From: Haliangium sp963772315
GTDB lineage: Bacteria; Myxococcota_A; Polyangia; Haliangiales; Haliangiaceae
Direction of reading: 5' to 3'
DNA length: 64,000 nt
Assembly: GCA_963772315.1 (NCBI GenBank)
Contig: CAVYWJ010000004.1
Location: 2,046,001 to 2,110,000, forward strand
Positions 46,755-62,767 of this stretch are shown here, one piece after another. Under the pieces are notes generated by a model that saw only the letters and a list, made by a program, of their open reading frames with translations, did no database searches and had not been told where the DNA came from. Numbering within the stretch: position 1 is the first letter of the stretch; the number at the start of each line of letters is the position of its first letter. Position numbers and translations under genes: made by a program.

Positions 46755-46994
46755 TCAGAAGGGGAAGGTATCGGGGTCTGGCTCGGACATCTGGTCCAGC
46801 GCTGGGTGGTCGTGGATGCCGAGGGTGATGGGAGCGCGCGCCAGGTACTGGGCGCGCGTGATGTGGGGAGCCATCTTGTCGCCGTAGGCGCGCCAGATGG
46901 CGGAGATGAGCTGGTCGAGGAAGACGATGAAGGCCATGGCCTCCTCTGGAGTCCAGCACGAGGGAAGCGGGATGGAGACGTTGGATTGGTTCAT
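46755..46994 (-). CDS. small transposon-encoded protein coupled to istB
   Basis: The 79-residue protein starts within the istB stop (ATGA overlap at 46991-46994), which argues strongly that it is translated. It opens MNQSNVSIPLPSCWTPEEAM and continues AFIVFLDQLISAIWRAYGDK, a short helical domain of the kind (W-T-P-E-x-A then a helix ending IW) that I recall near other IS21-type transposases. It has no catalytic motif and may assist transposition or be a regulator. The function is unknown. Confidence 0.7.
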   Translation of the reverse strand: MNQSNVSIPLPSCWTPEEAMAFIVFLDQLISAIWRAYGDKMAPHITRAQYLARAPITLGIHDHPALDQMSEPDPDTFPF

Positions 46995-47860
46995 GGTTCG
47001 GGTTCCTTGTTGGGGTGGGTGGGCTCCGTGGCGGAGCTGGCTGCGGGACCGGGTCGAGCGCTGCGCTGGTGGGCGCGGTGCTGGCGATAGGAGGGGCCGT
47101 CGATGTCGATGCGAATGGAGTGTTCGGCCAGTCGGTCGAGGATGGCGGCGGCCATCATGGAGTCGCCGAGATACTGGCCCCAGGCGCTGAGCTTGAGGTT
47201 GGAAGAGACGGCGGTGGAGGTGAGCTCGTGGCGGCGATCGACGAGGTTGAAGAGGAGATGGGCGGCGGTGGGCTCGTCAGCGGTGCGCTTGAGCTGGCCG
47301 AGGCCGACGTCGTCGATGACGAGGAGGCGCGGTCGGCACCAGCGGTCGAGGCGGCGCGGGTAGGTGCCGTCGGCGAGGCCGGCATAGAGATCGTCGATGA
47401 GATCGACGCAGCGGGCGTAGCGGACAGTGACGTCGGTCTGGCAGGCGCGCAGGGCGATGGCCTGGAGGAGGTGGCTCTTGCCGGTGCCGGTCTTGCCGGT
47501 GACGATGATGTCCTCGGTGCGGTCGAGGAAGCCGAGGGTGGCGAGCTCCTCGATGACGGCACGCTCGAGCTTGGGCTGAAAGGCCCAGTCGAAGGCTTCG
47601 AGGGTCTTGCGGTGGCGCAGGCCGCTCTGGTCGATGCGTCGCTGTACGCTGCGCTCGCGCTTGCGGGCAGCGGCGCCGGCGAGGACACGCTCGAGCAAGG
47701 CCAGATAGGAAGGCGCCTCGGCCGTAGCCCAGGCCAGGTGGGCATCCATGTCGGCATCGGTGAGATCGATCAGTCCGAGTGTCCGGATGTGTTCTCGGAG
47801 TCGGGCGCGGAGCGCGTCGCTGGCGGGGTGCTCGGTGCGGGGTCGCTTGGGGGTTGGCAT
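46991..47860 (-). CDS. istB: IS21 helper ATPase
   Basis: The 289-residue protein is an IstB/DnaC-like AAA+ ATPase: Walker A VTGKTGTGKSH (about 120-130), Walker B RLLVIDDVG (about 178-186), sensor region TSTAVSSNLKLSAWGQYLGD and the typical IstB ends (FDWAFQPKLERAVIEELATL; DRLAEHSIRIDIDGPSYR). It assembles on DNA to direct the IstA transposase. Its start lies 91 bp inside the istA gene, so translation is coupled. Confidence 0.93.
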   Translation of the reverse strand: MPTPKRPRTEHPASDALRARLREHIRTLGLIDLTDADMDAHLAWATAEAPSYLALLERVLAGAAARKRERSVQRRIDQSGLRHRKTLEAFDWAFQPKLERAVIEELATLGFLDRTEDIIVTGKTGTGKSHLLQAIALRACQTDVTVRYARCVDLIDDLYAGLADGTYPRRLDRWCRPRLLVIDDVGLGQLKRTADEPTAAHLLFNLVDRRHELTSTAVSSNLKLSAWGQYLGDSMMAAAILDRLAEHSIRIDIDGPSYRQHRAHQRSARPGPAASSATEPTHPNKEPEP

Positions 47861-49407
47861 ATCGAATTGTCTCCGGGGGAAGCACTGGCAGCGCAGGGAA
47901 GCAGATCGTAGTCGGCGAGCGGCCGGGGCTCGGTCTGGCTCTGCTCGATGATGGAGGCGAGGGTGCGCGCCGTGGCCTCGGCGATGTATTCGTCGAAGCG
48001 GCGCGGTCGGGCACGGGCGAGCAGGATGCGCTCGATGGCGTGATGCTCGAAGGCGCGAAACCTGAGCGCGTGTGTCAACGCATGGACCAGGTCGCTGGTG
48101 TGATAGCGCTCGCGCAAGGCCAGGATCTTGCGGGCGTGATAGCCGGCGGCGCGGTGGGCGCGGACGAGGCCGTCGAAATACTCGACCGCCTCGGCGCCCA
48201 GATCCTGATAGGCCAGGCGGAGCTGGTCCATGTCGATGCGAAGGGTCCGTGCGGTGGGTGGCTCGCGACCCGGGAGCCTGGCGCGCTGCTTTGCGCCCTT
48301 GCGTCGAAGCTCGTAGCAGGCGATGCAGGTCAGATCCGCGGCATAGATGAAGAGCTCGTGCTGGGTGATGCGCACGGGCAAGATCTGGGTGACGTACTCG
48401 TACGGGACTTCGTAGGTGTTGCCCTCCCAGGCGATGCAGCCCTCGGCGTCGCACAGGCGGTGGATCACGCGGGCGGTGTCGAAGGGATGCGCCGGCAGCG
48501 GCACGAGGTGGGCCGCTTCCTCGGCGAAGCGCTCGAGCGCGGTCTGGCCGGTGCTGCGTTGCCGGCGATGGTCGGCCACCGTGTCCTGCCAGTGCGCGAG
48601 CTGCGCGGTCAGGTCGCGCTCGTCGCGGAAGCTGCGGCCGTTCAGGAAGCTGCGATCGAGCTCCCAGAAGCTGCGCTCGACGCGCGGCTTGTCGTTGGGA
48701 TGGTAGGGCCGGCAGGCGCGCGGCGTGAAGCGATAGTAGACCGCGAAGTCGATGAAGCGTGGGTTGTAGATGGGCTGGCTGCCCTCCCAGCCCAGCACCA
48801 CGGCCTTCTGGCCGTCGTACTTGCACTGCGCGAGCACGCCTTGCAGCCGTGCGAATGCGGCCACGTGTCCGTCCATGAGCGCGTGCAGGTCTTCCCGCTC
48901 GTGGATGGAGAAGCACTTGCGGCGGCTGTAGACCACGGTGTAGCCGAAGAAGTGTACGGCTCGCGCGGGCGCGTGCGTGAACGGGATGGTGCGCCTGGCC
49001 CAGTCGCACTCGGCCATCACGCCCGGCCCGTAGCTGGGCGTGGGCAGGCTGATCTTGGCCGCTGGCACGGGGCGCAGCTTGCGCACCGCTTCCTTGACGA
49101 TGCTAACCCCGCCGTCGAAGCCCTTGCCACGCAGCTCCTCGTACACCCGCTGGGCCGAGATGCCCGGGTATTCCTCGAGCAGCCGGACGATCTCGTCCTG
49201 GTGGACGTCGAGCTTCGACGGCCTCGCGCGTGGACGCCCGTCCGGCAGCGCGCTATGCCCTCGTGCTCGTCGCGCACTCTGCTCACGCAGGATGCGGTTG
49301 ACTCGATGGCGCCCGATCTTCAGCGAGCGCGCGATGGCCCGCCGGCTCATTCCCTGCTCGGCGAGCAGCACCACCTGGTGCTCGATCGTCATGCGATGGA
49401 TATCCAT
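47770..49407 (-). CDS. istA: IS21 transposase
   Basis: The 545-residue protein has an N-terminal helix-turn-helix (VVLLAEQGMSRRAIARSLKI, HRVNRILRE), a second DNA-binding region (LVEEYPGISAQRVYEELRGK-type, about 78-95), and a DDE integrase core with D135 (ECDWARR), D198 (CKYDGQKAVV) and E244 (KPRVERSFWELDRSF). The C-terminal part has the IstA beta-barrel (GCIAWEGNTYEVPYEYV). ATG 49407 has AGGAG eight bases upstream. It overlaps the ParB-like gene by 125 bp and istB by 91 bp. All three catalytic acids are present, so it may be active. Confidence 0.93.
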   Translation of the reverse strand: MDIHRMTIEHQVVLLAEQGMSRRAIARSLKIGRHRVNRILREQSARRARGHSALPDGRPRARPSKLDVHQDEIVRLLEEYPGISAQRVYEELRGKGFDGGVSIVKEAVRKLRPVPAAKISLPTPSYGPGVMAECDWARRTIPFTHAPARAVHFFGYTVVYSRRKCFSIHEREDLHALMDGHVAAFARLQGVLAQCKYDGQKAVVLGWEGSQPIYNPRFIDFAVYYRFTPRACRPYHPNDKPRVERSFWELDRSFLNGRSFRDERDLTAQLAHWQDTVADHRRQRSTGQTALERFAEEAAHLVPLPAHPFDTARVIHRLCDAEGCIAWEGNTYEVPYEYVTQILPVRITQHELFIYAADLTCIACYELRRKGAKQRARLPGREPPTARTLRIDMDQLRLAYQDLGAEAVEYFDGLVRAHRAAGYHARKILALRERYHTSDLVHALTHALRFRAFEHHAIERILLARARPRRFDEYIAEATARTLASIIEQSQTEPRPLADYDLLPCAASASPGDNSICQPPSDPAPSTPPATRSAPDSENTSGHSD

Positions 49408-50302
49408 GCTCTTCTCCTGTTCTCGTGACACGCTCCAGCGTGTCTTCCAGCGCGGCCAGCACCGGCCGCAGATCCGCGAGCACCGCGCGCAGGTGGGTCG
49501 CCACCTCGGCGCCGTGGCTCGCCAGCGAGCGCTCGCGCAGGTGCACTTGCAGGCGCGCGCACACCTGCTGCAGCCGCTCGGCTTCGGCAAGGATGCGCTC
49601 GCCGGCCACGCGCGGCCGCCGGCCGTTCCGTTCGCGCCGGCAGCTCGCTCCGGGTCGTGTCGGCTCGGCCAGCGCCGCCGCTTGCATCGTACGATCGTCC
49701 GTGCACAGCCACTCGTCCACCAGGCGCGCGGTCTGCCGGCTCGTCAGCCCGTGCCGTGCCACCACCGCCGCCACCTCCGCCTGGTTGCCGCGCGGCAACC
49801 GGCACAGCTCGCGCGCGTCCGCCACCGACACGAGCCCCAGCCGCACGTCCGCCTGCACCTCGTCCGCCAGCCCCTCGGCCAGCAGCAGCCGGCGATTCAC
49901 CCAGCTCTTGTGACGCCCGAACCAGCGCGCGATCTCCACCTGCGGCCAGCCCTCTTCCCGGTGCAACGACCGGATCAACCACGCCTCCTCCAGCTCCGTC
50001 ATTCCCCGCCCCGCGTTGCTCTGCCACAGCCGCAGCTTCGCCCCGGCTGCATCGACGTCTAGCTCCTCCACACGAATCCCTGCCCATTCGAGCACACACG
50101 CCGCTCGCACTCGCTTGAACCCGTCGATCACCTCCCAGCCTCCAGCGGCCCGATACACCAGCACCGCCTGCAGCTGCCCCATCCGCCTCAGCGACCGCTC
50201 CATCTCCTGCTGCTCCTCGGGCGTGCACAGCCGCAGGCATCCCAGCCCGTGCCTCAGCTCCGTGGGCGCCACCTCGCGCGGCTTGCCGCTCTGCTGCTTC
50301 AT
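49283..50302 (-). CDS. ParB-like DNA-binding protein in the IS21-type transposon
   Basis: The 339-residue protein has a ParB N-terminal fold: LRLCTPEEQQEMERSLRRMG, VYRAAGGWEVIDGFKRVRAA (the last eight residues, GFKRVRAA, stand for the GERRxxAA CTP-binding box), then a helix-turn-helix at about 100-130 (MTELEEAWLIRSLHREEGWP, EIARWFGRHKSWVNRRLLLA). The C-terminal third is helical (ILAEAERLQQVCARLQVHLR). ATG 50302 has GGGGGCGAG upstream. It runs 125 bp into istA in another frame, so the genes are a tight operon. A role in choosing targets or binding transposon ends is inferred; ParB genes near IS21 transposases have, I believe, been annotated before. Confidence 0.82.
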   Translation of the reverse strand: MKQQSGKPREVAPTELRHGLGCLRLCTPEEQQEMERSLRRMGQLQAVLVYRAAGGWEVIDGFKRVRAACVLEWAGIRVEELDVDAAGAKLRLWQSNAGRGMTELEEAWLIRSLHREEGWPQVEIARWFGRHKSWVNRRLLLAEGLADEVQADVRLGLVSVADARELCRLPRGNQAEVAAVVARHGLTSRQTARLVDEWLCTDDRTMQAAALAEPTRPGASCRRERNGRRPRVAGERILAEAERLQQVCARLQVHLRERSLASHGAEVATHLRAVLADLRPVLAALEDTLERVTRTGEEHGYPSHDDRAPGGAARRAGNEPAGHRALAEDRAPSSQPHPA

Positions 50303-50351
50303 CTCGCCCCCACCTTGCCCATCCGGGTGTCCGACGTCGAGCCAGATGCGT

Positions 50352-50590
50352 GACACCCTGTCTCCCCTATCACCCACTTTCCTCCATCCTTTCCAGGCCT
50401 TGCCGCTCTAACCTGACGCGTGACAGGCGGCCCGTTTTGTCTCCATGTCCCAGCATCGGCCCCAAATGCGCTGTCATCTCGTGGAGTTCCCGCTCCAGCC
50501 TGGCGCGTGACAGCTCCTGCTCCCTGTCCCACCGATTCAGGATTTCCTCAACCATCTCCATCCCTTGCGGACCGAGCCCGGCGCGTGACA
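50352..50590. repeat. four spaced GCGTGACA iterons at the transposon's promoter end
   Basis: The hexamer GTGACA within a larger GCGTGACA context occurs at 50352, 50420, 50507 and 50585, all in the same orientation and 68-87 bp apart. The surrounding 15-20 bases are also partly conserved (minus strand: CTGTCACGCGCCAGGCTGGA type). The second copy is close to a palindrome, CCTGACGCGTGACAGG. They lie just upstream of and within the 3' part of the gene before the ParB-like gene. Confidence 0.65.
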
Positions 50591-50972
50591 GCGCCTCCTC
50601 GCTCGCTGTCACGCTCGTACTCCGCGCCTCCGCCTCGCGTCGCTCCGGCGCCTTCTCCGGCGGCCGGGGGCCCGCCTCCCTCTCGGCCTCGCTTCGCCTC
50701 GCCCGGCTCCGCCGCTGCCTCTCTCGCTCCGCCACCCGGTGTTCCTGCACCTCCGCTACTCGCCGCTTGCGCGCTTGCCGCCTTTGCCGCTTCCTCCGGC
50801 ACTCCTTCGAGCACGTCTTCTGCTTCGCCGCGCACAGCCGTGCGGCTGATACCAGCCACGGCACACCGTGCACCGGCTTCGGCTTCCCCTCGCCTGCTTT
50901 GCCATCCCCGCAGCGTCCTCCTCCTCCACGACCGCCGCGAAATGCTCTGACTGCCCCTCGCTCCGGAGCCAC
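50370..50972 (-). CDS. Arg-rich Cys-containing accessory protein of the transposon
   Basis: The 200-residue frame is the first gene at the right end. It has a Gly/Arg-rich start, a Cys cluster (RLCAAKQKTCSKECRRKRQR, C-x6-C-x3-C near residues 48-60), long basic-acidic helix (RKRRVAEVQEHRVAERERQR) and a tail with three related segments (LSRAGLGPQGMEMVEE, LSRARLERELHEMTAH, LSRVRLERQGLERMEE). Similar Cys-then-Arg-rich small proteins accompany some IS21-type elements in my memory, so a zinc-binding DNA contact is plausible. The start is uncertain, and the strongly biased composition lowers confidence that the whole frame is coding. Confidence 0.5.
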   Translation of the reverse strand: MAPERGAVRAFRGGRGGGGRCGDGKAGEGKPKPVHGVPWLVSAARLCAAKQKTCSKECRRKRQRRQARKRRVAEVQEHRVAERERQRRSRARRSEAEREAGPRPPEKAPERREAEARSTSVTASEEALSRAGLGPQGMEMVEEILNRWDREQELSRARLERELHEMTAHLGPMLGHGDKTGRLSRVRLERQGLERMEESG

Positions 50973-51059
50973 TCGCCGGCGTCACGGGCCGCCGGTCACC
51001 CCCCTCGCATGGATCCGTTCACCGGCGCCAAGTGGATCCGAGTTTGGCCGGCGCTAAAG

Positions 51060-51067
51060 CCCAGCGC
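51060..51067. repeat. target-site duplication, right copy (CCCAGCGC)
   Basis: Same octamer as 46460-46467, immediately outside the right inverted end of the transposon. Confidence 0.75.
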
Positions 51068-51119
51068 TGCCCCTGCGCGAAGCAGGGCGCTGGCGCGGCA
51101 CGCGCGCGCACGAGCGCGC

Positions 51120-51455
51120 CAGGGCATCGTCGATGCCTCGCACCGGTGCAAACACCCGTGTCAGGGCATCGTCGATGCCTCGCACCGGTGCAAACACCCG
51201 TGTCAGGGCATCGTCAATGCCTCGCACAGGTGCAAACACCCGTGTCAGGGCTCCATTATTGCCTCGCACGTGTGTAATCACCCGTGTCAGGGCTCCACTG
51301 TTGCCTCGCACGTGTGTAATCACCCGTGTCAGGGCTCCATTGTTGCCTCACACAAGTGAATGCACCCGTGCAGGGCATCATTGTTGCCCTGCACGACCGA
51401 ATCCACCGATGTCAGGGCATCGCCGGAGCCCTGCACGAGCGAGAGCCGGGATGTC
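51120..51455. repeat. 42-bp minisatellite, eight units
   Basis: Units start at 51120, 51162, 51204, 51246, 51288 and 51330, then two more degenerate ones to about 51455. The first begins CAGGGCATCGTCGATGCCTC, contains the palindrome GCACCGGTGC and ends CACCCGTGT. Units 1-2 are identical and later ones diverge step by step. Because 42 is divisible by three, several frames stay open and give false repeat proteins. There are no variable spacers, so it is not a CRISPR array. From here to 51666 I see no gene. Confidence 0.92.
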
Positions 51456-51666
51456 GGGCATGGGGCATGCCGTGCGTGGTCGCCCCGGATGGCCGCAGCG
51501 CGTGACCGGCGCCTCCCACGGCGGCCCTGTCGAGGGGGGCGCACCGGCGCTGCCCAGGATCGAGCGCGCCCGGCGCGATGGGCCGGCGCGGCTCCCTCAT
51601 GCCGAGGCCAGTATACCCGAACGCTCGGGCGAAGCCGGCAACCGCTCGTGGCTGGCCCAGGGCGGG

Positions 51667-52524
51667 CTACTTCCAGCACACGATATAGGTGATCCAGGCC
51701 AGGCAGTTCTCGCCGCGCAGGTTCTTGCGGAACACGCCGTTGCCGTTGACGCCGTTGGGCGCCGTGCCTTCCCAGTAGGTGTCGATCTGCTGGAAGCCGG
51801 CGTCGGCGAGGATGTCCTTGAGCTCGGGCAGGCCCCACAGCCGCCAGTCGTAGGTGAAGGCGCGCTCGAGCTTGGTGCCGTCGCTGAAGCGAAAGTGGAT
51901 GTGGGTGAGGTAATCGCCCGTGGCCGGCCAGTACTGGGCTTGCTCCCACGCGTAGGTGAAGCCCTGCTCGATCTCGCGCGGCTCCTCGGTCTCGTGAAAG
52001 GCATCCGGGCCGCCGTAGACGTCGAGCACGAACATGCCGTCCGCCGGCATGTCCTGGTACACGGCGCGGAAGTACTCGAGCAGCTGCGCGCGCTGCTTGA
52101 AGATGAAGTACGAGAAGTTGAGCGCCACGCGAATGTTGGGCGGGTGCTGCGATGGATCACGCGCGTCCTGGAGGAGGAAGCGGACGCGCGGGGCGGCCTG
52201 GCCGAGCGCCTGGACGTTGTGCGCCAGGCCCCAGCGCTGAGGCTCGGGATCGATGTCGTACGCGTCGGCCGTGTTGCCCGGATCGCGGCGTACCCACGTG
52301 GCCGAGAGCAGGCCCGTGCCCGAGAAGTCCTCGCGCAGGTGCCGGGCGGGCTGACGGCGCCGGCGGCGGTACAGGCCCGCCAACCAGGCGGCGTCGGTCT
52401 CGGGCGACTGTACGGCCCACTGGTAGAGCTGATACTTGTCGGCGGTGGCAGCCGTGAGCGGCTTGCGTCGCGGGCGGGGGGGCACGCGCTTGGGCGGCCG
52501 TGACTCGGTGGATGTTCGAGGCAT
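51667..52524 (-). CDS. class I SAM-dependent methyltransferase
   Basis: The 285-residue protein shows LREDFSGTGLLSATWVRRDP (motif I region near residue 65), TADAYDIDPEPQRWG with the ribose-binding Asp, VRFLLQDARDPSQ, IRVALNFSYFIFK and FRAVYQDMPADGMFVLDVYG, followed by a beta-rich part (FRFSDGTKLERAFTYDWRLW). This fits a class I methyltransferase; the substrate is unknown. Its ATG overlaps the stop of the SCO1 gene (TGATG), so translation is coupled. The N-terminus is basic (PPKRVPPRPRRKP). Confidence 0.85.
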   Translation of the reverse strand: MPRTSTESRPPKRVPPRPRRKPLTAATADKYQLYQWAVQSPETDAAWLAGLYRRRRRQPARHLREDFSGTGLLSATWVRRDPGNTADAYDIDPEPQRWGLAHNVQALGQAAPRVRFLLQDARDPSQHPPNIRVALNFSYFIFKQRAQLLEYFRAVYQDMPADGMFVLDVYGGPDAFHETEEPREIEQGFTYAWEQAQYWPATGDYLTHIHFRFSDGTKLERAFTYDWRLWGLPELKDILADAGFQQIDTYWEGTAPNGVNGNGVFRKNLRGENCLAWITYIVCWK

Positions 52525-53228
52525 CACTCGGCAGATGGGCCGGCGCCCGCGGGCGCGGCCTTGGGCATGAGACGCCGGGCATCGCGCAGCATGCGCTCGA
52601 TGCGTTTGGCGTCGTTGGCGTCGTAGTAGCCGCGAATGCGCAGCTCGGGATCGAGCAGGACGAAGTGCTCGGCGTGGACCACGTTGGGCGCGCCGTTCGG
52701 CAAGGGGCCGCCGGGGACGATGTCGAGCGCCAGCATCATGCCGTTGACGGCGATGCGCTGGATCGCCTGGGCGTCGCCGGTGAGGAAGCGCCAGCGGGCC
52801 GGATCCGCGCCGTGGCCGGCCGCGTACGCGGCCAGGACCTCGGGGGTGTCGTACGCGGGGTCGACGCTGAACGAGATGAGCTTGAGGCGGTCGGCCGCGT
52901 ACTTGGTGCGATCCTGGACGCGGCGCATCTTCATGGTGAGCAGCGGACAAACGGTCGGACAGCGCGTGAAGATGAAGCTGGCGATCACCACGTGTCCGCG
53001 CAACATGTCCTCGGTGAGCTCGGCGCCGGTCTGATCGCGCAGGGCGAAGTCGGGCATGGTGCCGTAGACCTCGAGCGGCTGCTGGTTGGCGCGCAGGCCC
53101 AGGGTGGGCAGGACCACGGCGCCAAAGAGCATGAGCGCCATGACCGACAGGATCGCCGACAGGACCAGGGGGCCGCGCAGGCCGTGCCTGCGCCGGGACG
53201 AGGGGAGGACGGAGGGCGTCTCAGACAT
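52524..53228 (-). CDS. SCO1/SenC-family copper chaperone
   Basis: The 234-residue protein has an N-terminal membrane anchor (GPLVLSAILSVMALMLFGAV), a thioredoxin-like domain with the copper-binding CxxxC in FIFTRCPTVCPLL and the distal His in VVHAEHFVLLDP. SCO proteins deliver copper to cytochrome c oxidase or act in redox maintenance in the periplasm. Family features such as PDFALRDQTGAELTEDMLRG and LISFSVDPAYDTPEVL are present. It lies 92 bp after the corrected end of the giant kinase gene. It has no oxidase genes next to it in the window. Confidence 0.93.
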   Translation of the reverse strand: MSETPSVLPSSRRRHGLRGPLVLSAILSVMALMLFGAVVLPTLGLRANQQPLEVYGTMPDFALRDQTGAELTEDMLRGHVVIASFIFTRCPTVCPLLTMKMRRVQDRTKYAADRLKLISFSVDPAYDTPEVLAAYAAGHGADPARWRFLTGDAQAIQRIAVNGMMLALDIVPGGPLPNGAPNVVHAEHFVLLDPELRIRGYYDANDAKRIERMLRDARRLMPKAAPAGAGPSAE

Positions 53229-53320
53229 GCTCGCCCGCAACCTAGCTCGAATCGGACGCGGCGCCAACCCGGGCAGGCAGGGATGGGGCGTCTTGTCGCA
53301 GGGCGACGGCTCCGTCCCGG

Positions 53321-57950
<4,630 letters not shown>

Positions 57951-58083
57951 GGGCCGAGAGAAACCGGGGCTGCAGTGTAGCCCAAGGCCCGCCGTTGAAG
58001 GAGATTCGACGCGGCGCGCGGGCCGGCCGCCGCGGGTGTCCCGGCCGGGGCGTCCCGGACCGGTCTCGTCCCGGCGGGGACGC

Positions 58084-58743
<660 letters not shown>

Positions 58744-58791
58744 GGCAGCGATGGTTACCACTGCCGTGGCGGCGCGCAAGCGCTCCGTGGG

Positions 58792-60187
<1,396 letters not shown>

Positions 60188-60356
60188 GCTTCAAGCATGG
60201 CTGGACTGCGAAAAATGCGCACCTTGACGTGGACGCTTGCTTCGATAGTCTAGGCGGAGCTCTTGCTCCGGCCCCTCCCAGGGCGCGCACGGCACCGCTC
60301 TCCATGCGCGCCGCGTGCACTGGCTTCGCGCGCGTCGCGCGCACTGGAAACTCGCC

Positions 60357-61337
60357 ATGAACACCAACAGATTCACTATCCTCGACTCATCCAAGATCCT
60401 CGTCCCCACGCGCTCCCGCAGCCTCCTGGCGCTCGCTGCAGCAGCTTCTCTGCTCGGCTGCGGCGATGACGGCGGCGGCAGCGAGCCGGATGCCGCTCGC
60501 CCGGACGCCGCACGCCCCGACGCCGGTCAGACCACCGACGCCGCCCCCCCGGACGCCAGCGGCCGCAGCGTCACCATCCAGTTCGCGGCCAAGGTCGGCA
60601 CCGAGCCGGCCACCTGCCGCACCGAGCCGTACACCGGTCTGGGAACGAGCGCCAGCGAGGTCACTATCGACGACCTTCGCTTCTACATCTCGAACATCCG
60701 CCTGCGCTCCGGCGCCGACGAGGTACCGCTGAGCCTCACGCAGGACGACAAGTGGCAGTACATGGACGTGGCCTTGCTCGACTTCGAGGACGGCACCAAC
60801 GGCTGCTCGACCAGCGGCAACGCCGACCTCAACGACCGCGTGGTCGGAACCGTGCCGCCCGGCGACTACGACGGCATCGTCTTCGATCTCGGCGTGCCCT
60901 TCGAGCTCAACCACGCCGACCTCGACAACGTTCCCTCGCCGCTCAACGTCGGGGCCATGTACTGGGCCTGGGCCCTCGGTCGCAAGTTCCTGCGCGTGGA
61001 CCTCGTGGTCGGAGACGGCGCCTGGCACGTGCATCTCGGCAGCGCGCTGTGCGACAGCGCCAGCCCGATCACTCCGCCCGCGACCGCCTGCGGCAGGCCC
61101 AACCTGCCGCAGATCAGCGTGTCCGGGTTCGATCCCGAGACCAGCGTGCTGGTCCTCGATGTGGCCGCGCTGGTCGCGGGCTCGGATCTCACCGTCAACA
61201 CCGGCGCGCCCGGCTGCCAGTCGTTCCCCGACGACACCGAAGATTGCACGCCGCTGTTTCCCCAGCTGGGCCTGAGCTTCGCCACCGGCGCGTGCGAGGG
61301 CGACTGCAACGGCCAGAGCGCGTTCCGCGTGGAGTGA
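60357..61337 (+). CDS. MbnP-like copper-binding lipoprotein of the MbnP/MbnH pair
   Basis: The 326-residue protein has a lipoprotein signal (LLALAAAASLLGC) and an Asp/Ala/Pro-rich linker. Its beta-rich domain has the family pattern: VTIQFAAKVGTEPATC, DLRFYISNIRLRSG, KWQYMDVALLDFEDGTNGC, PGDYDGIVFDLGVPFELNHA, YWAWALGRKFLRVDLVVG, HVHLGSALC and a Cys-rich end. Several Cys and a conserved Trp (133 in KWQYMDVALLDF) are present. In methanotroph MbnP a Trp is oxidised to kynurenine by MbnH and helps bind copper. The gene for that partner follows 4 bp downstream. No methanobactin genes are seen. Confidence 0.88.
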   Translation: MNTNRFTILDSSKILVPTRSRSLLALAAAASLLGCGDDGGGSEPDAARPDAARPDAGQTTDAAPPDASGRSVTIQFAAKVGTEPATCRTEPYTGLGTSASEVTIDDLRFYISNIRLRSGADEVPLSLTQDDKWQYMDVALLDFEDGTNGCSTSGNADLNDRVVGTVPPGDYDGIVFDLGVPFELNHADLDNVPSPLNVGAMYWAWALGRKFLRVDLVVGDGAWHVHLGSALCDSASPITPPATACGRPNLPQISVSGFDPETSVLVLDVAALVAGSDLTVNTGAPGCQSFPDDTEDCTPLFPQLGLSFATGACEGDCNGQSAFRVE

Positions 61338-61341
61338 CCCG

Positions 61342-62646
<1,305 letters not shown>

Positions 62647-62740
62647 AGCCGTGCTCCCCGGGGAGCTGCCGCCGACCTCGCCGGCACGCATCCACTGGCG
62701 CGCCGGCCCTGGCATCAACTGGCGGCTTCGACGCGCGCAG

Positions 62741-62759
62741 GCCCGGCGAGCTGCCGGGC
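62741..62759. terminator. GC-rich hairpin between convergent genes
   Basis: GCCCGGC (62741-62747) pairs with GCCGGGC (62753-62759) across GAGCT. It lies between the convergent MbnH and protease stops and could end transcription from either side, though neither strand has a T-tract. Confidence 0.5.
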
Positions 62760-62767
62760 CAGACCGC

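Larger units (their letters stand above)
46468..51059 (-). mobile_element. IS21-family transposon with five genes
   Basis: The ends are CTTTAACGCCGGTG at 46468 and, on the opposite strand, CTTTAGCGCCGGCC at 51059, matching at 11 of the first 12 bases. They are flanked by an 8-bp direct repeat CCCAGCGC (46460-46467 and 51060-51067), a likely target duplication. Each end has a second inner copy of a box with consensus about CGCCGGTGAA-N2-CGGATCCA (46500-46517 on the left; 51010-51027 on the right), as expected of IS21 multiple transposase sites. The genes run leftwards: Arg-rich Cys protein, ParB-like, IstA, IstB, small protein. The element is 4,592 bp, about twice a basic IS21. It looks intact and possibly active. 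Confidence 0.85.

Noticed and set aside
50868..51359. A repetitive Cys/His-containing protein (14-residue repeats such as QGIVDASHRCKHPC)
   Set aside because: The repeat period (42 bp) keeps several frames open at once on both strands, codon use is not biased to one frame, and no start signal is present. It is a minisatellite.
51120..51455. CRISPR array
   Set aside because: Units are contiguous with no unique spacers, divergence is gradual along the array, and no cas genes are near.
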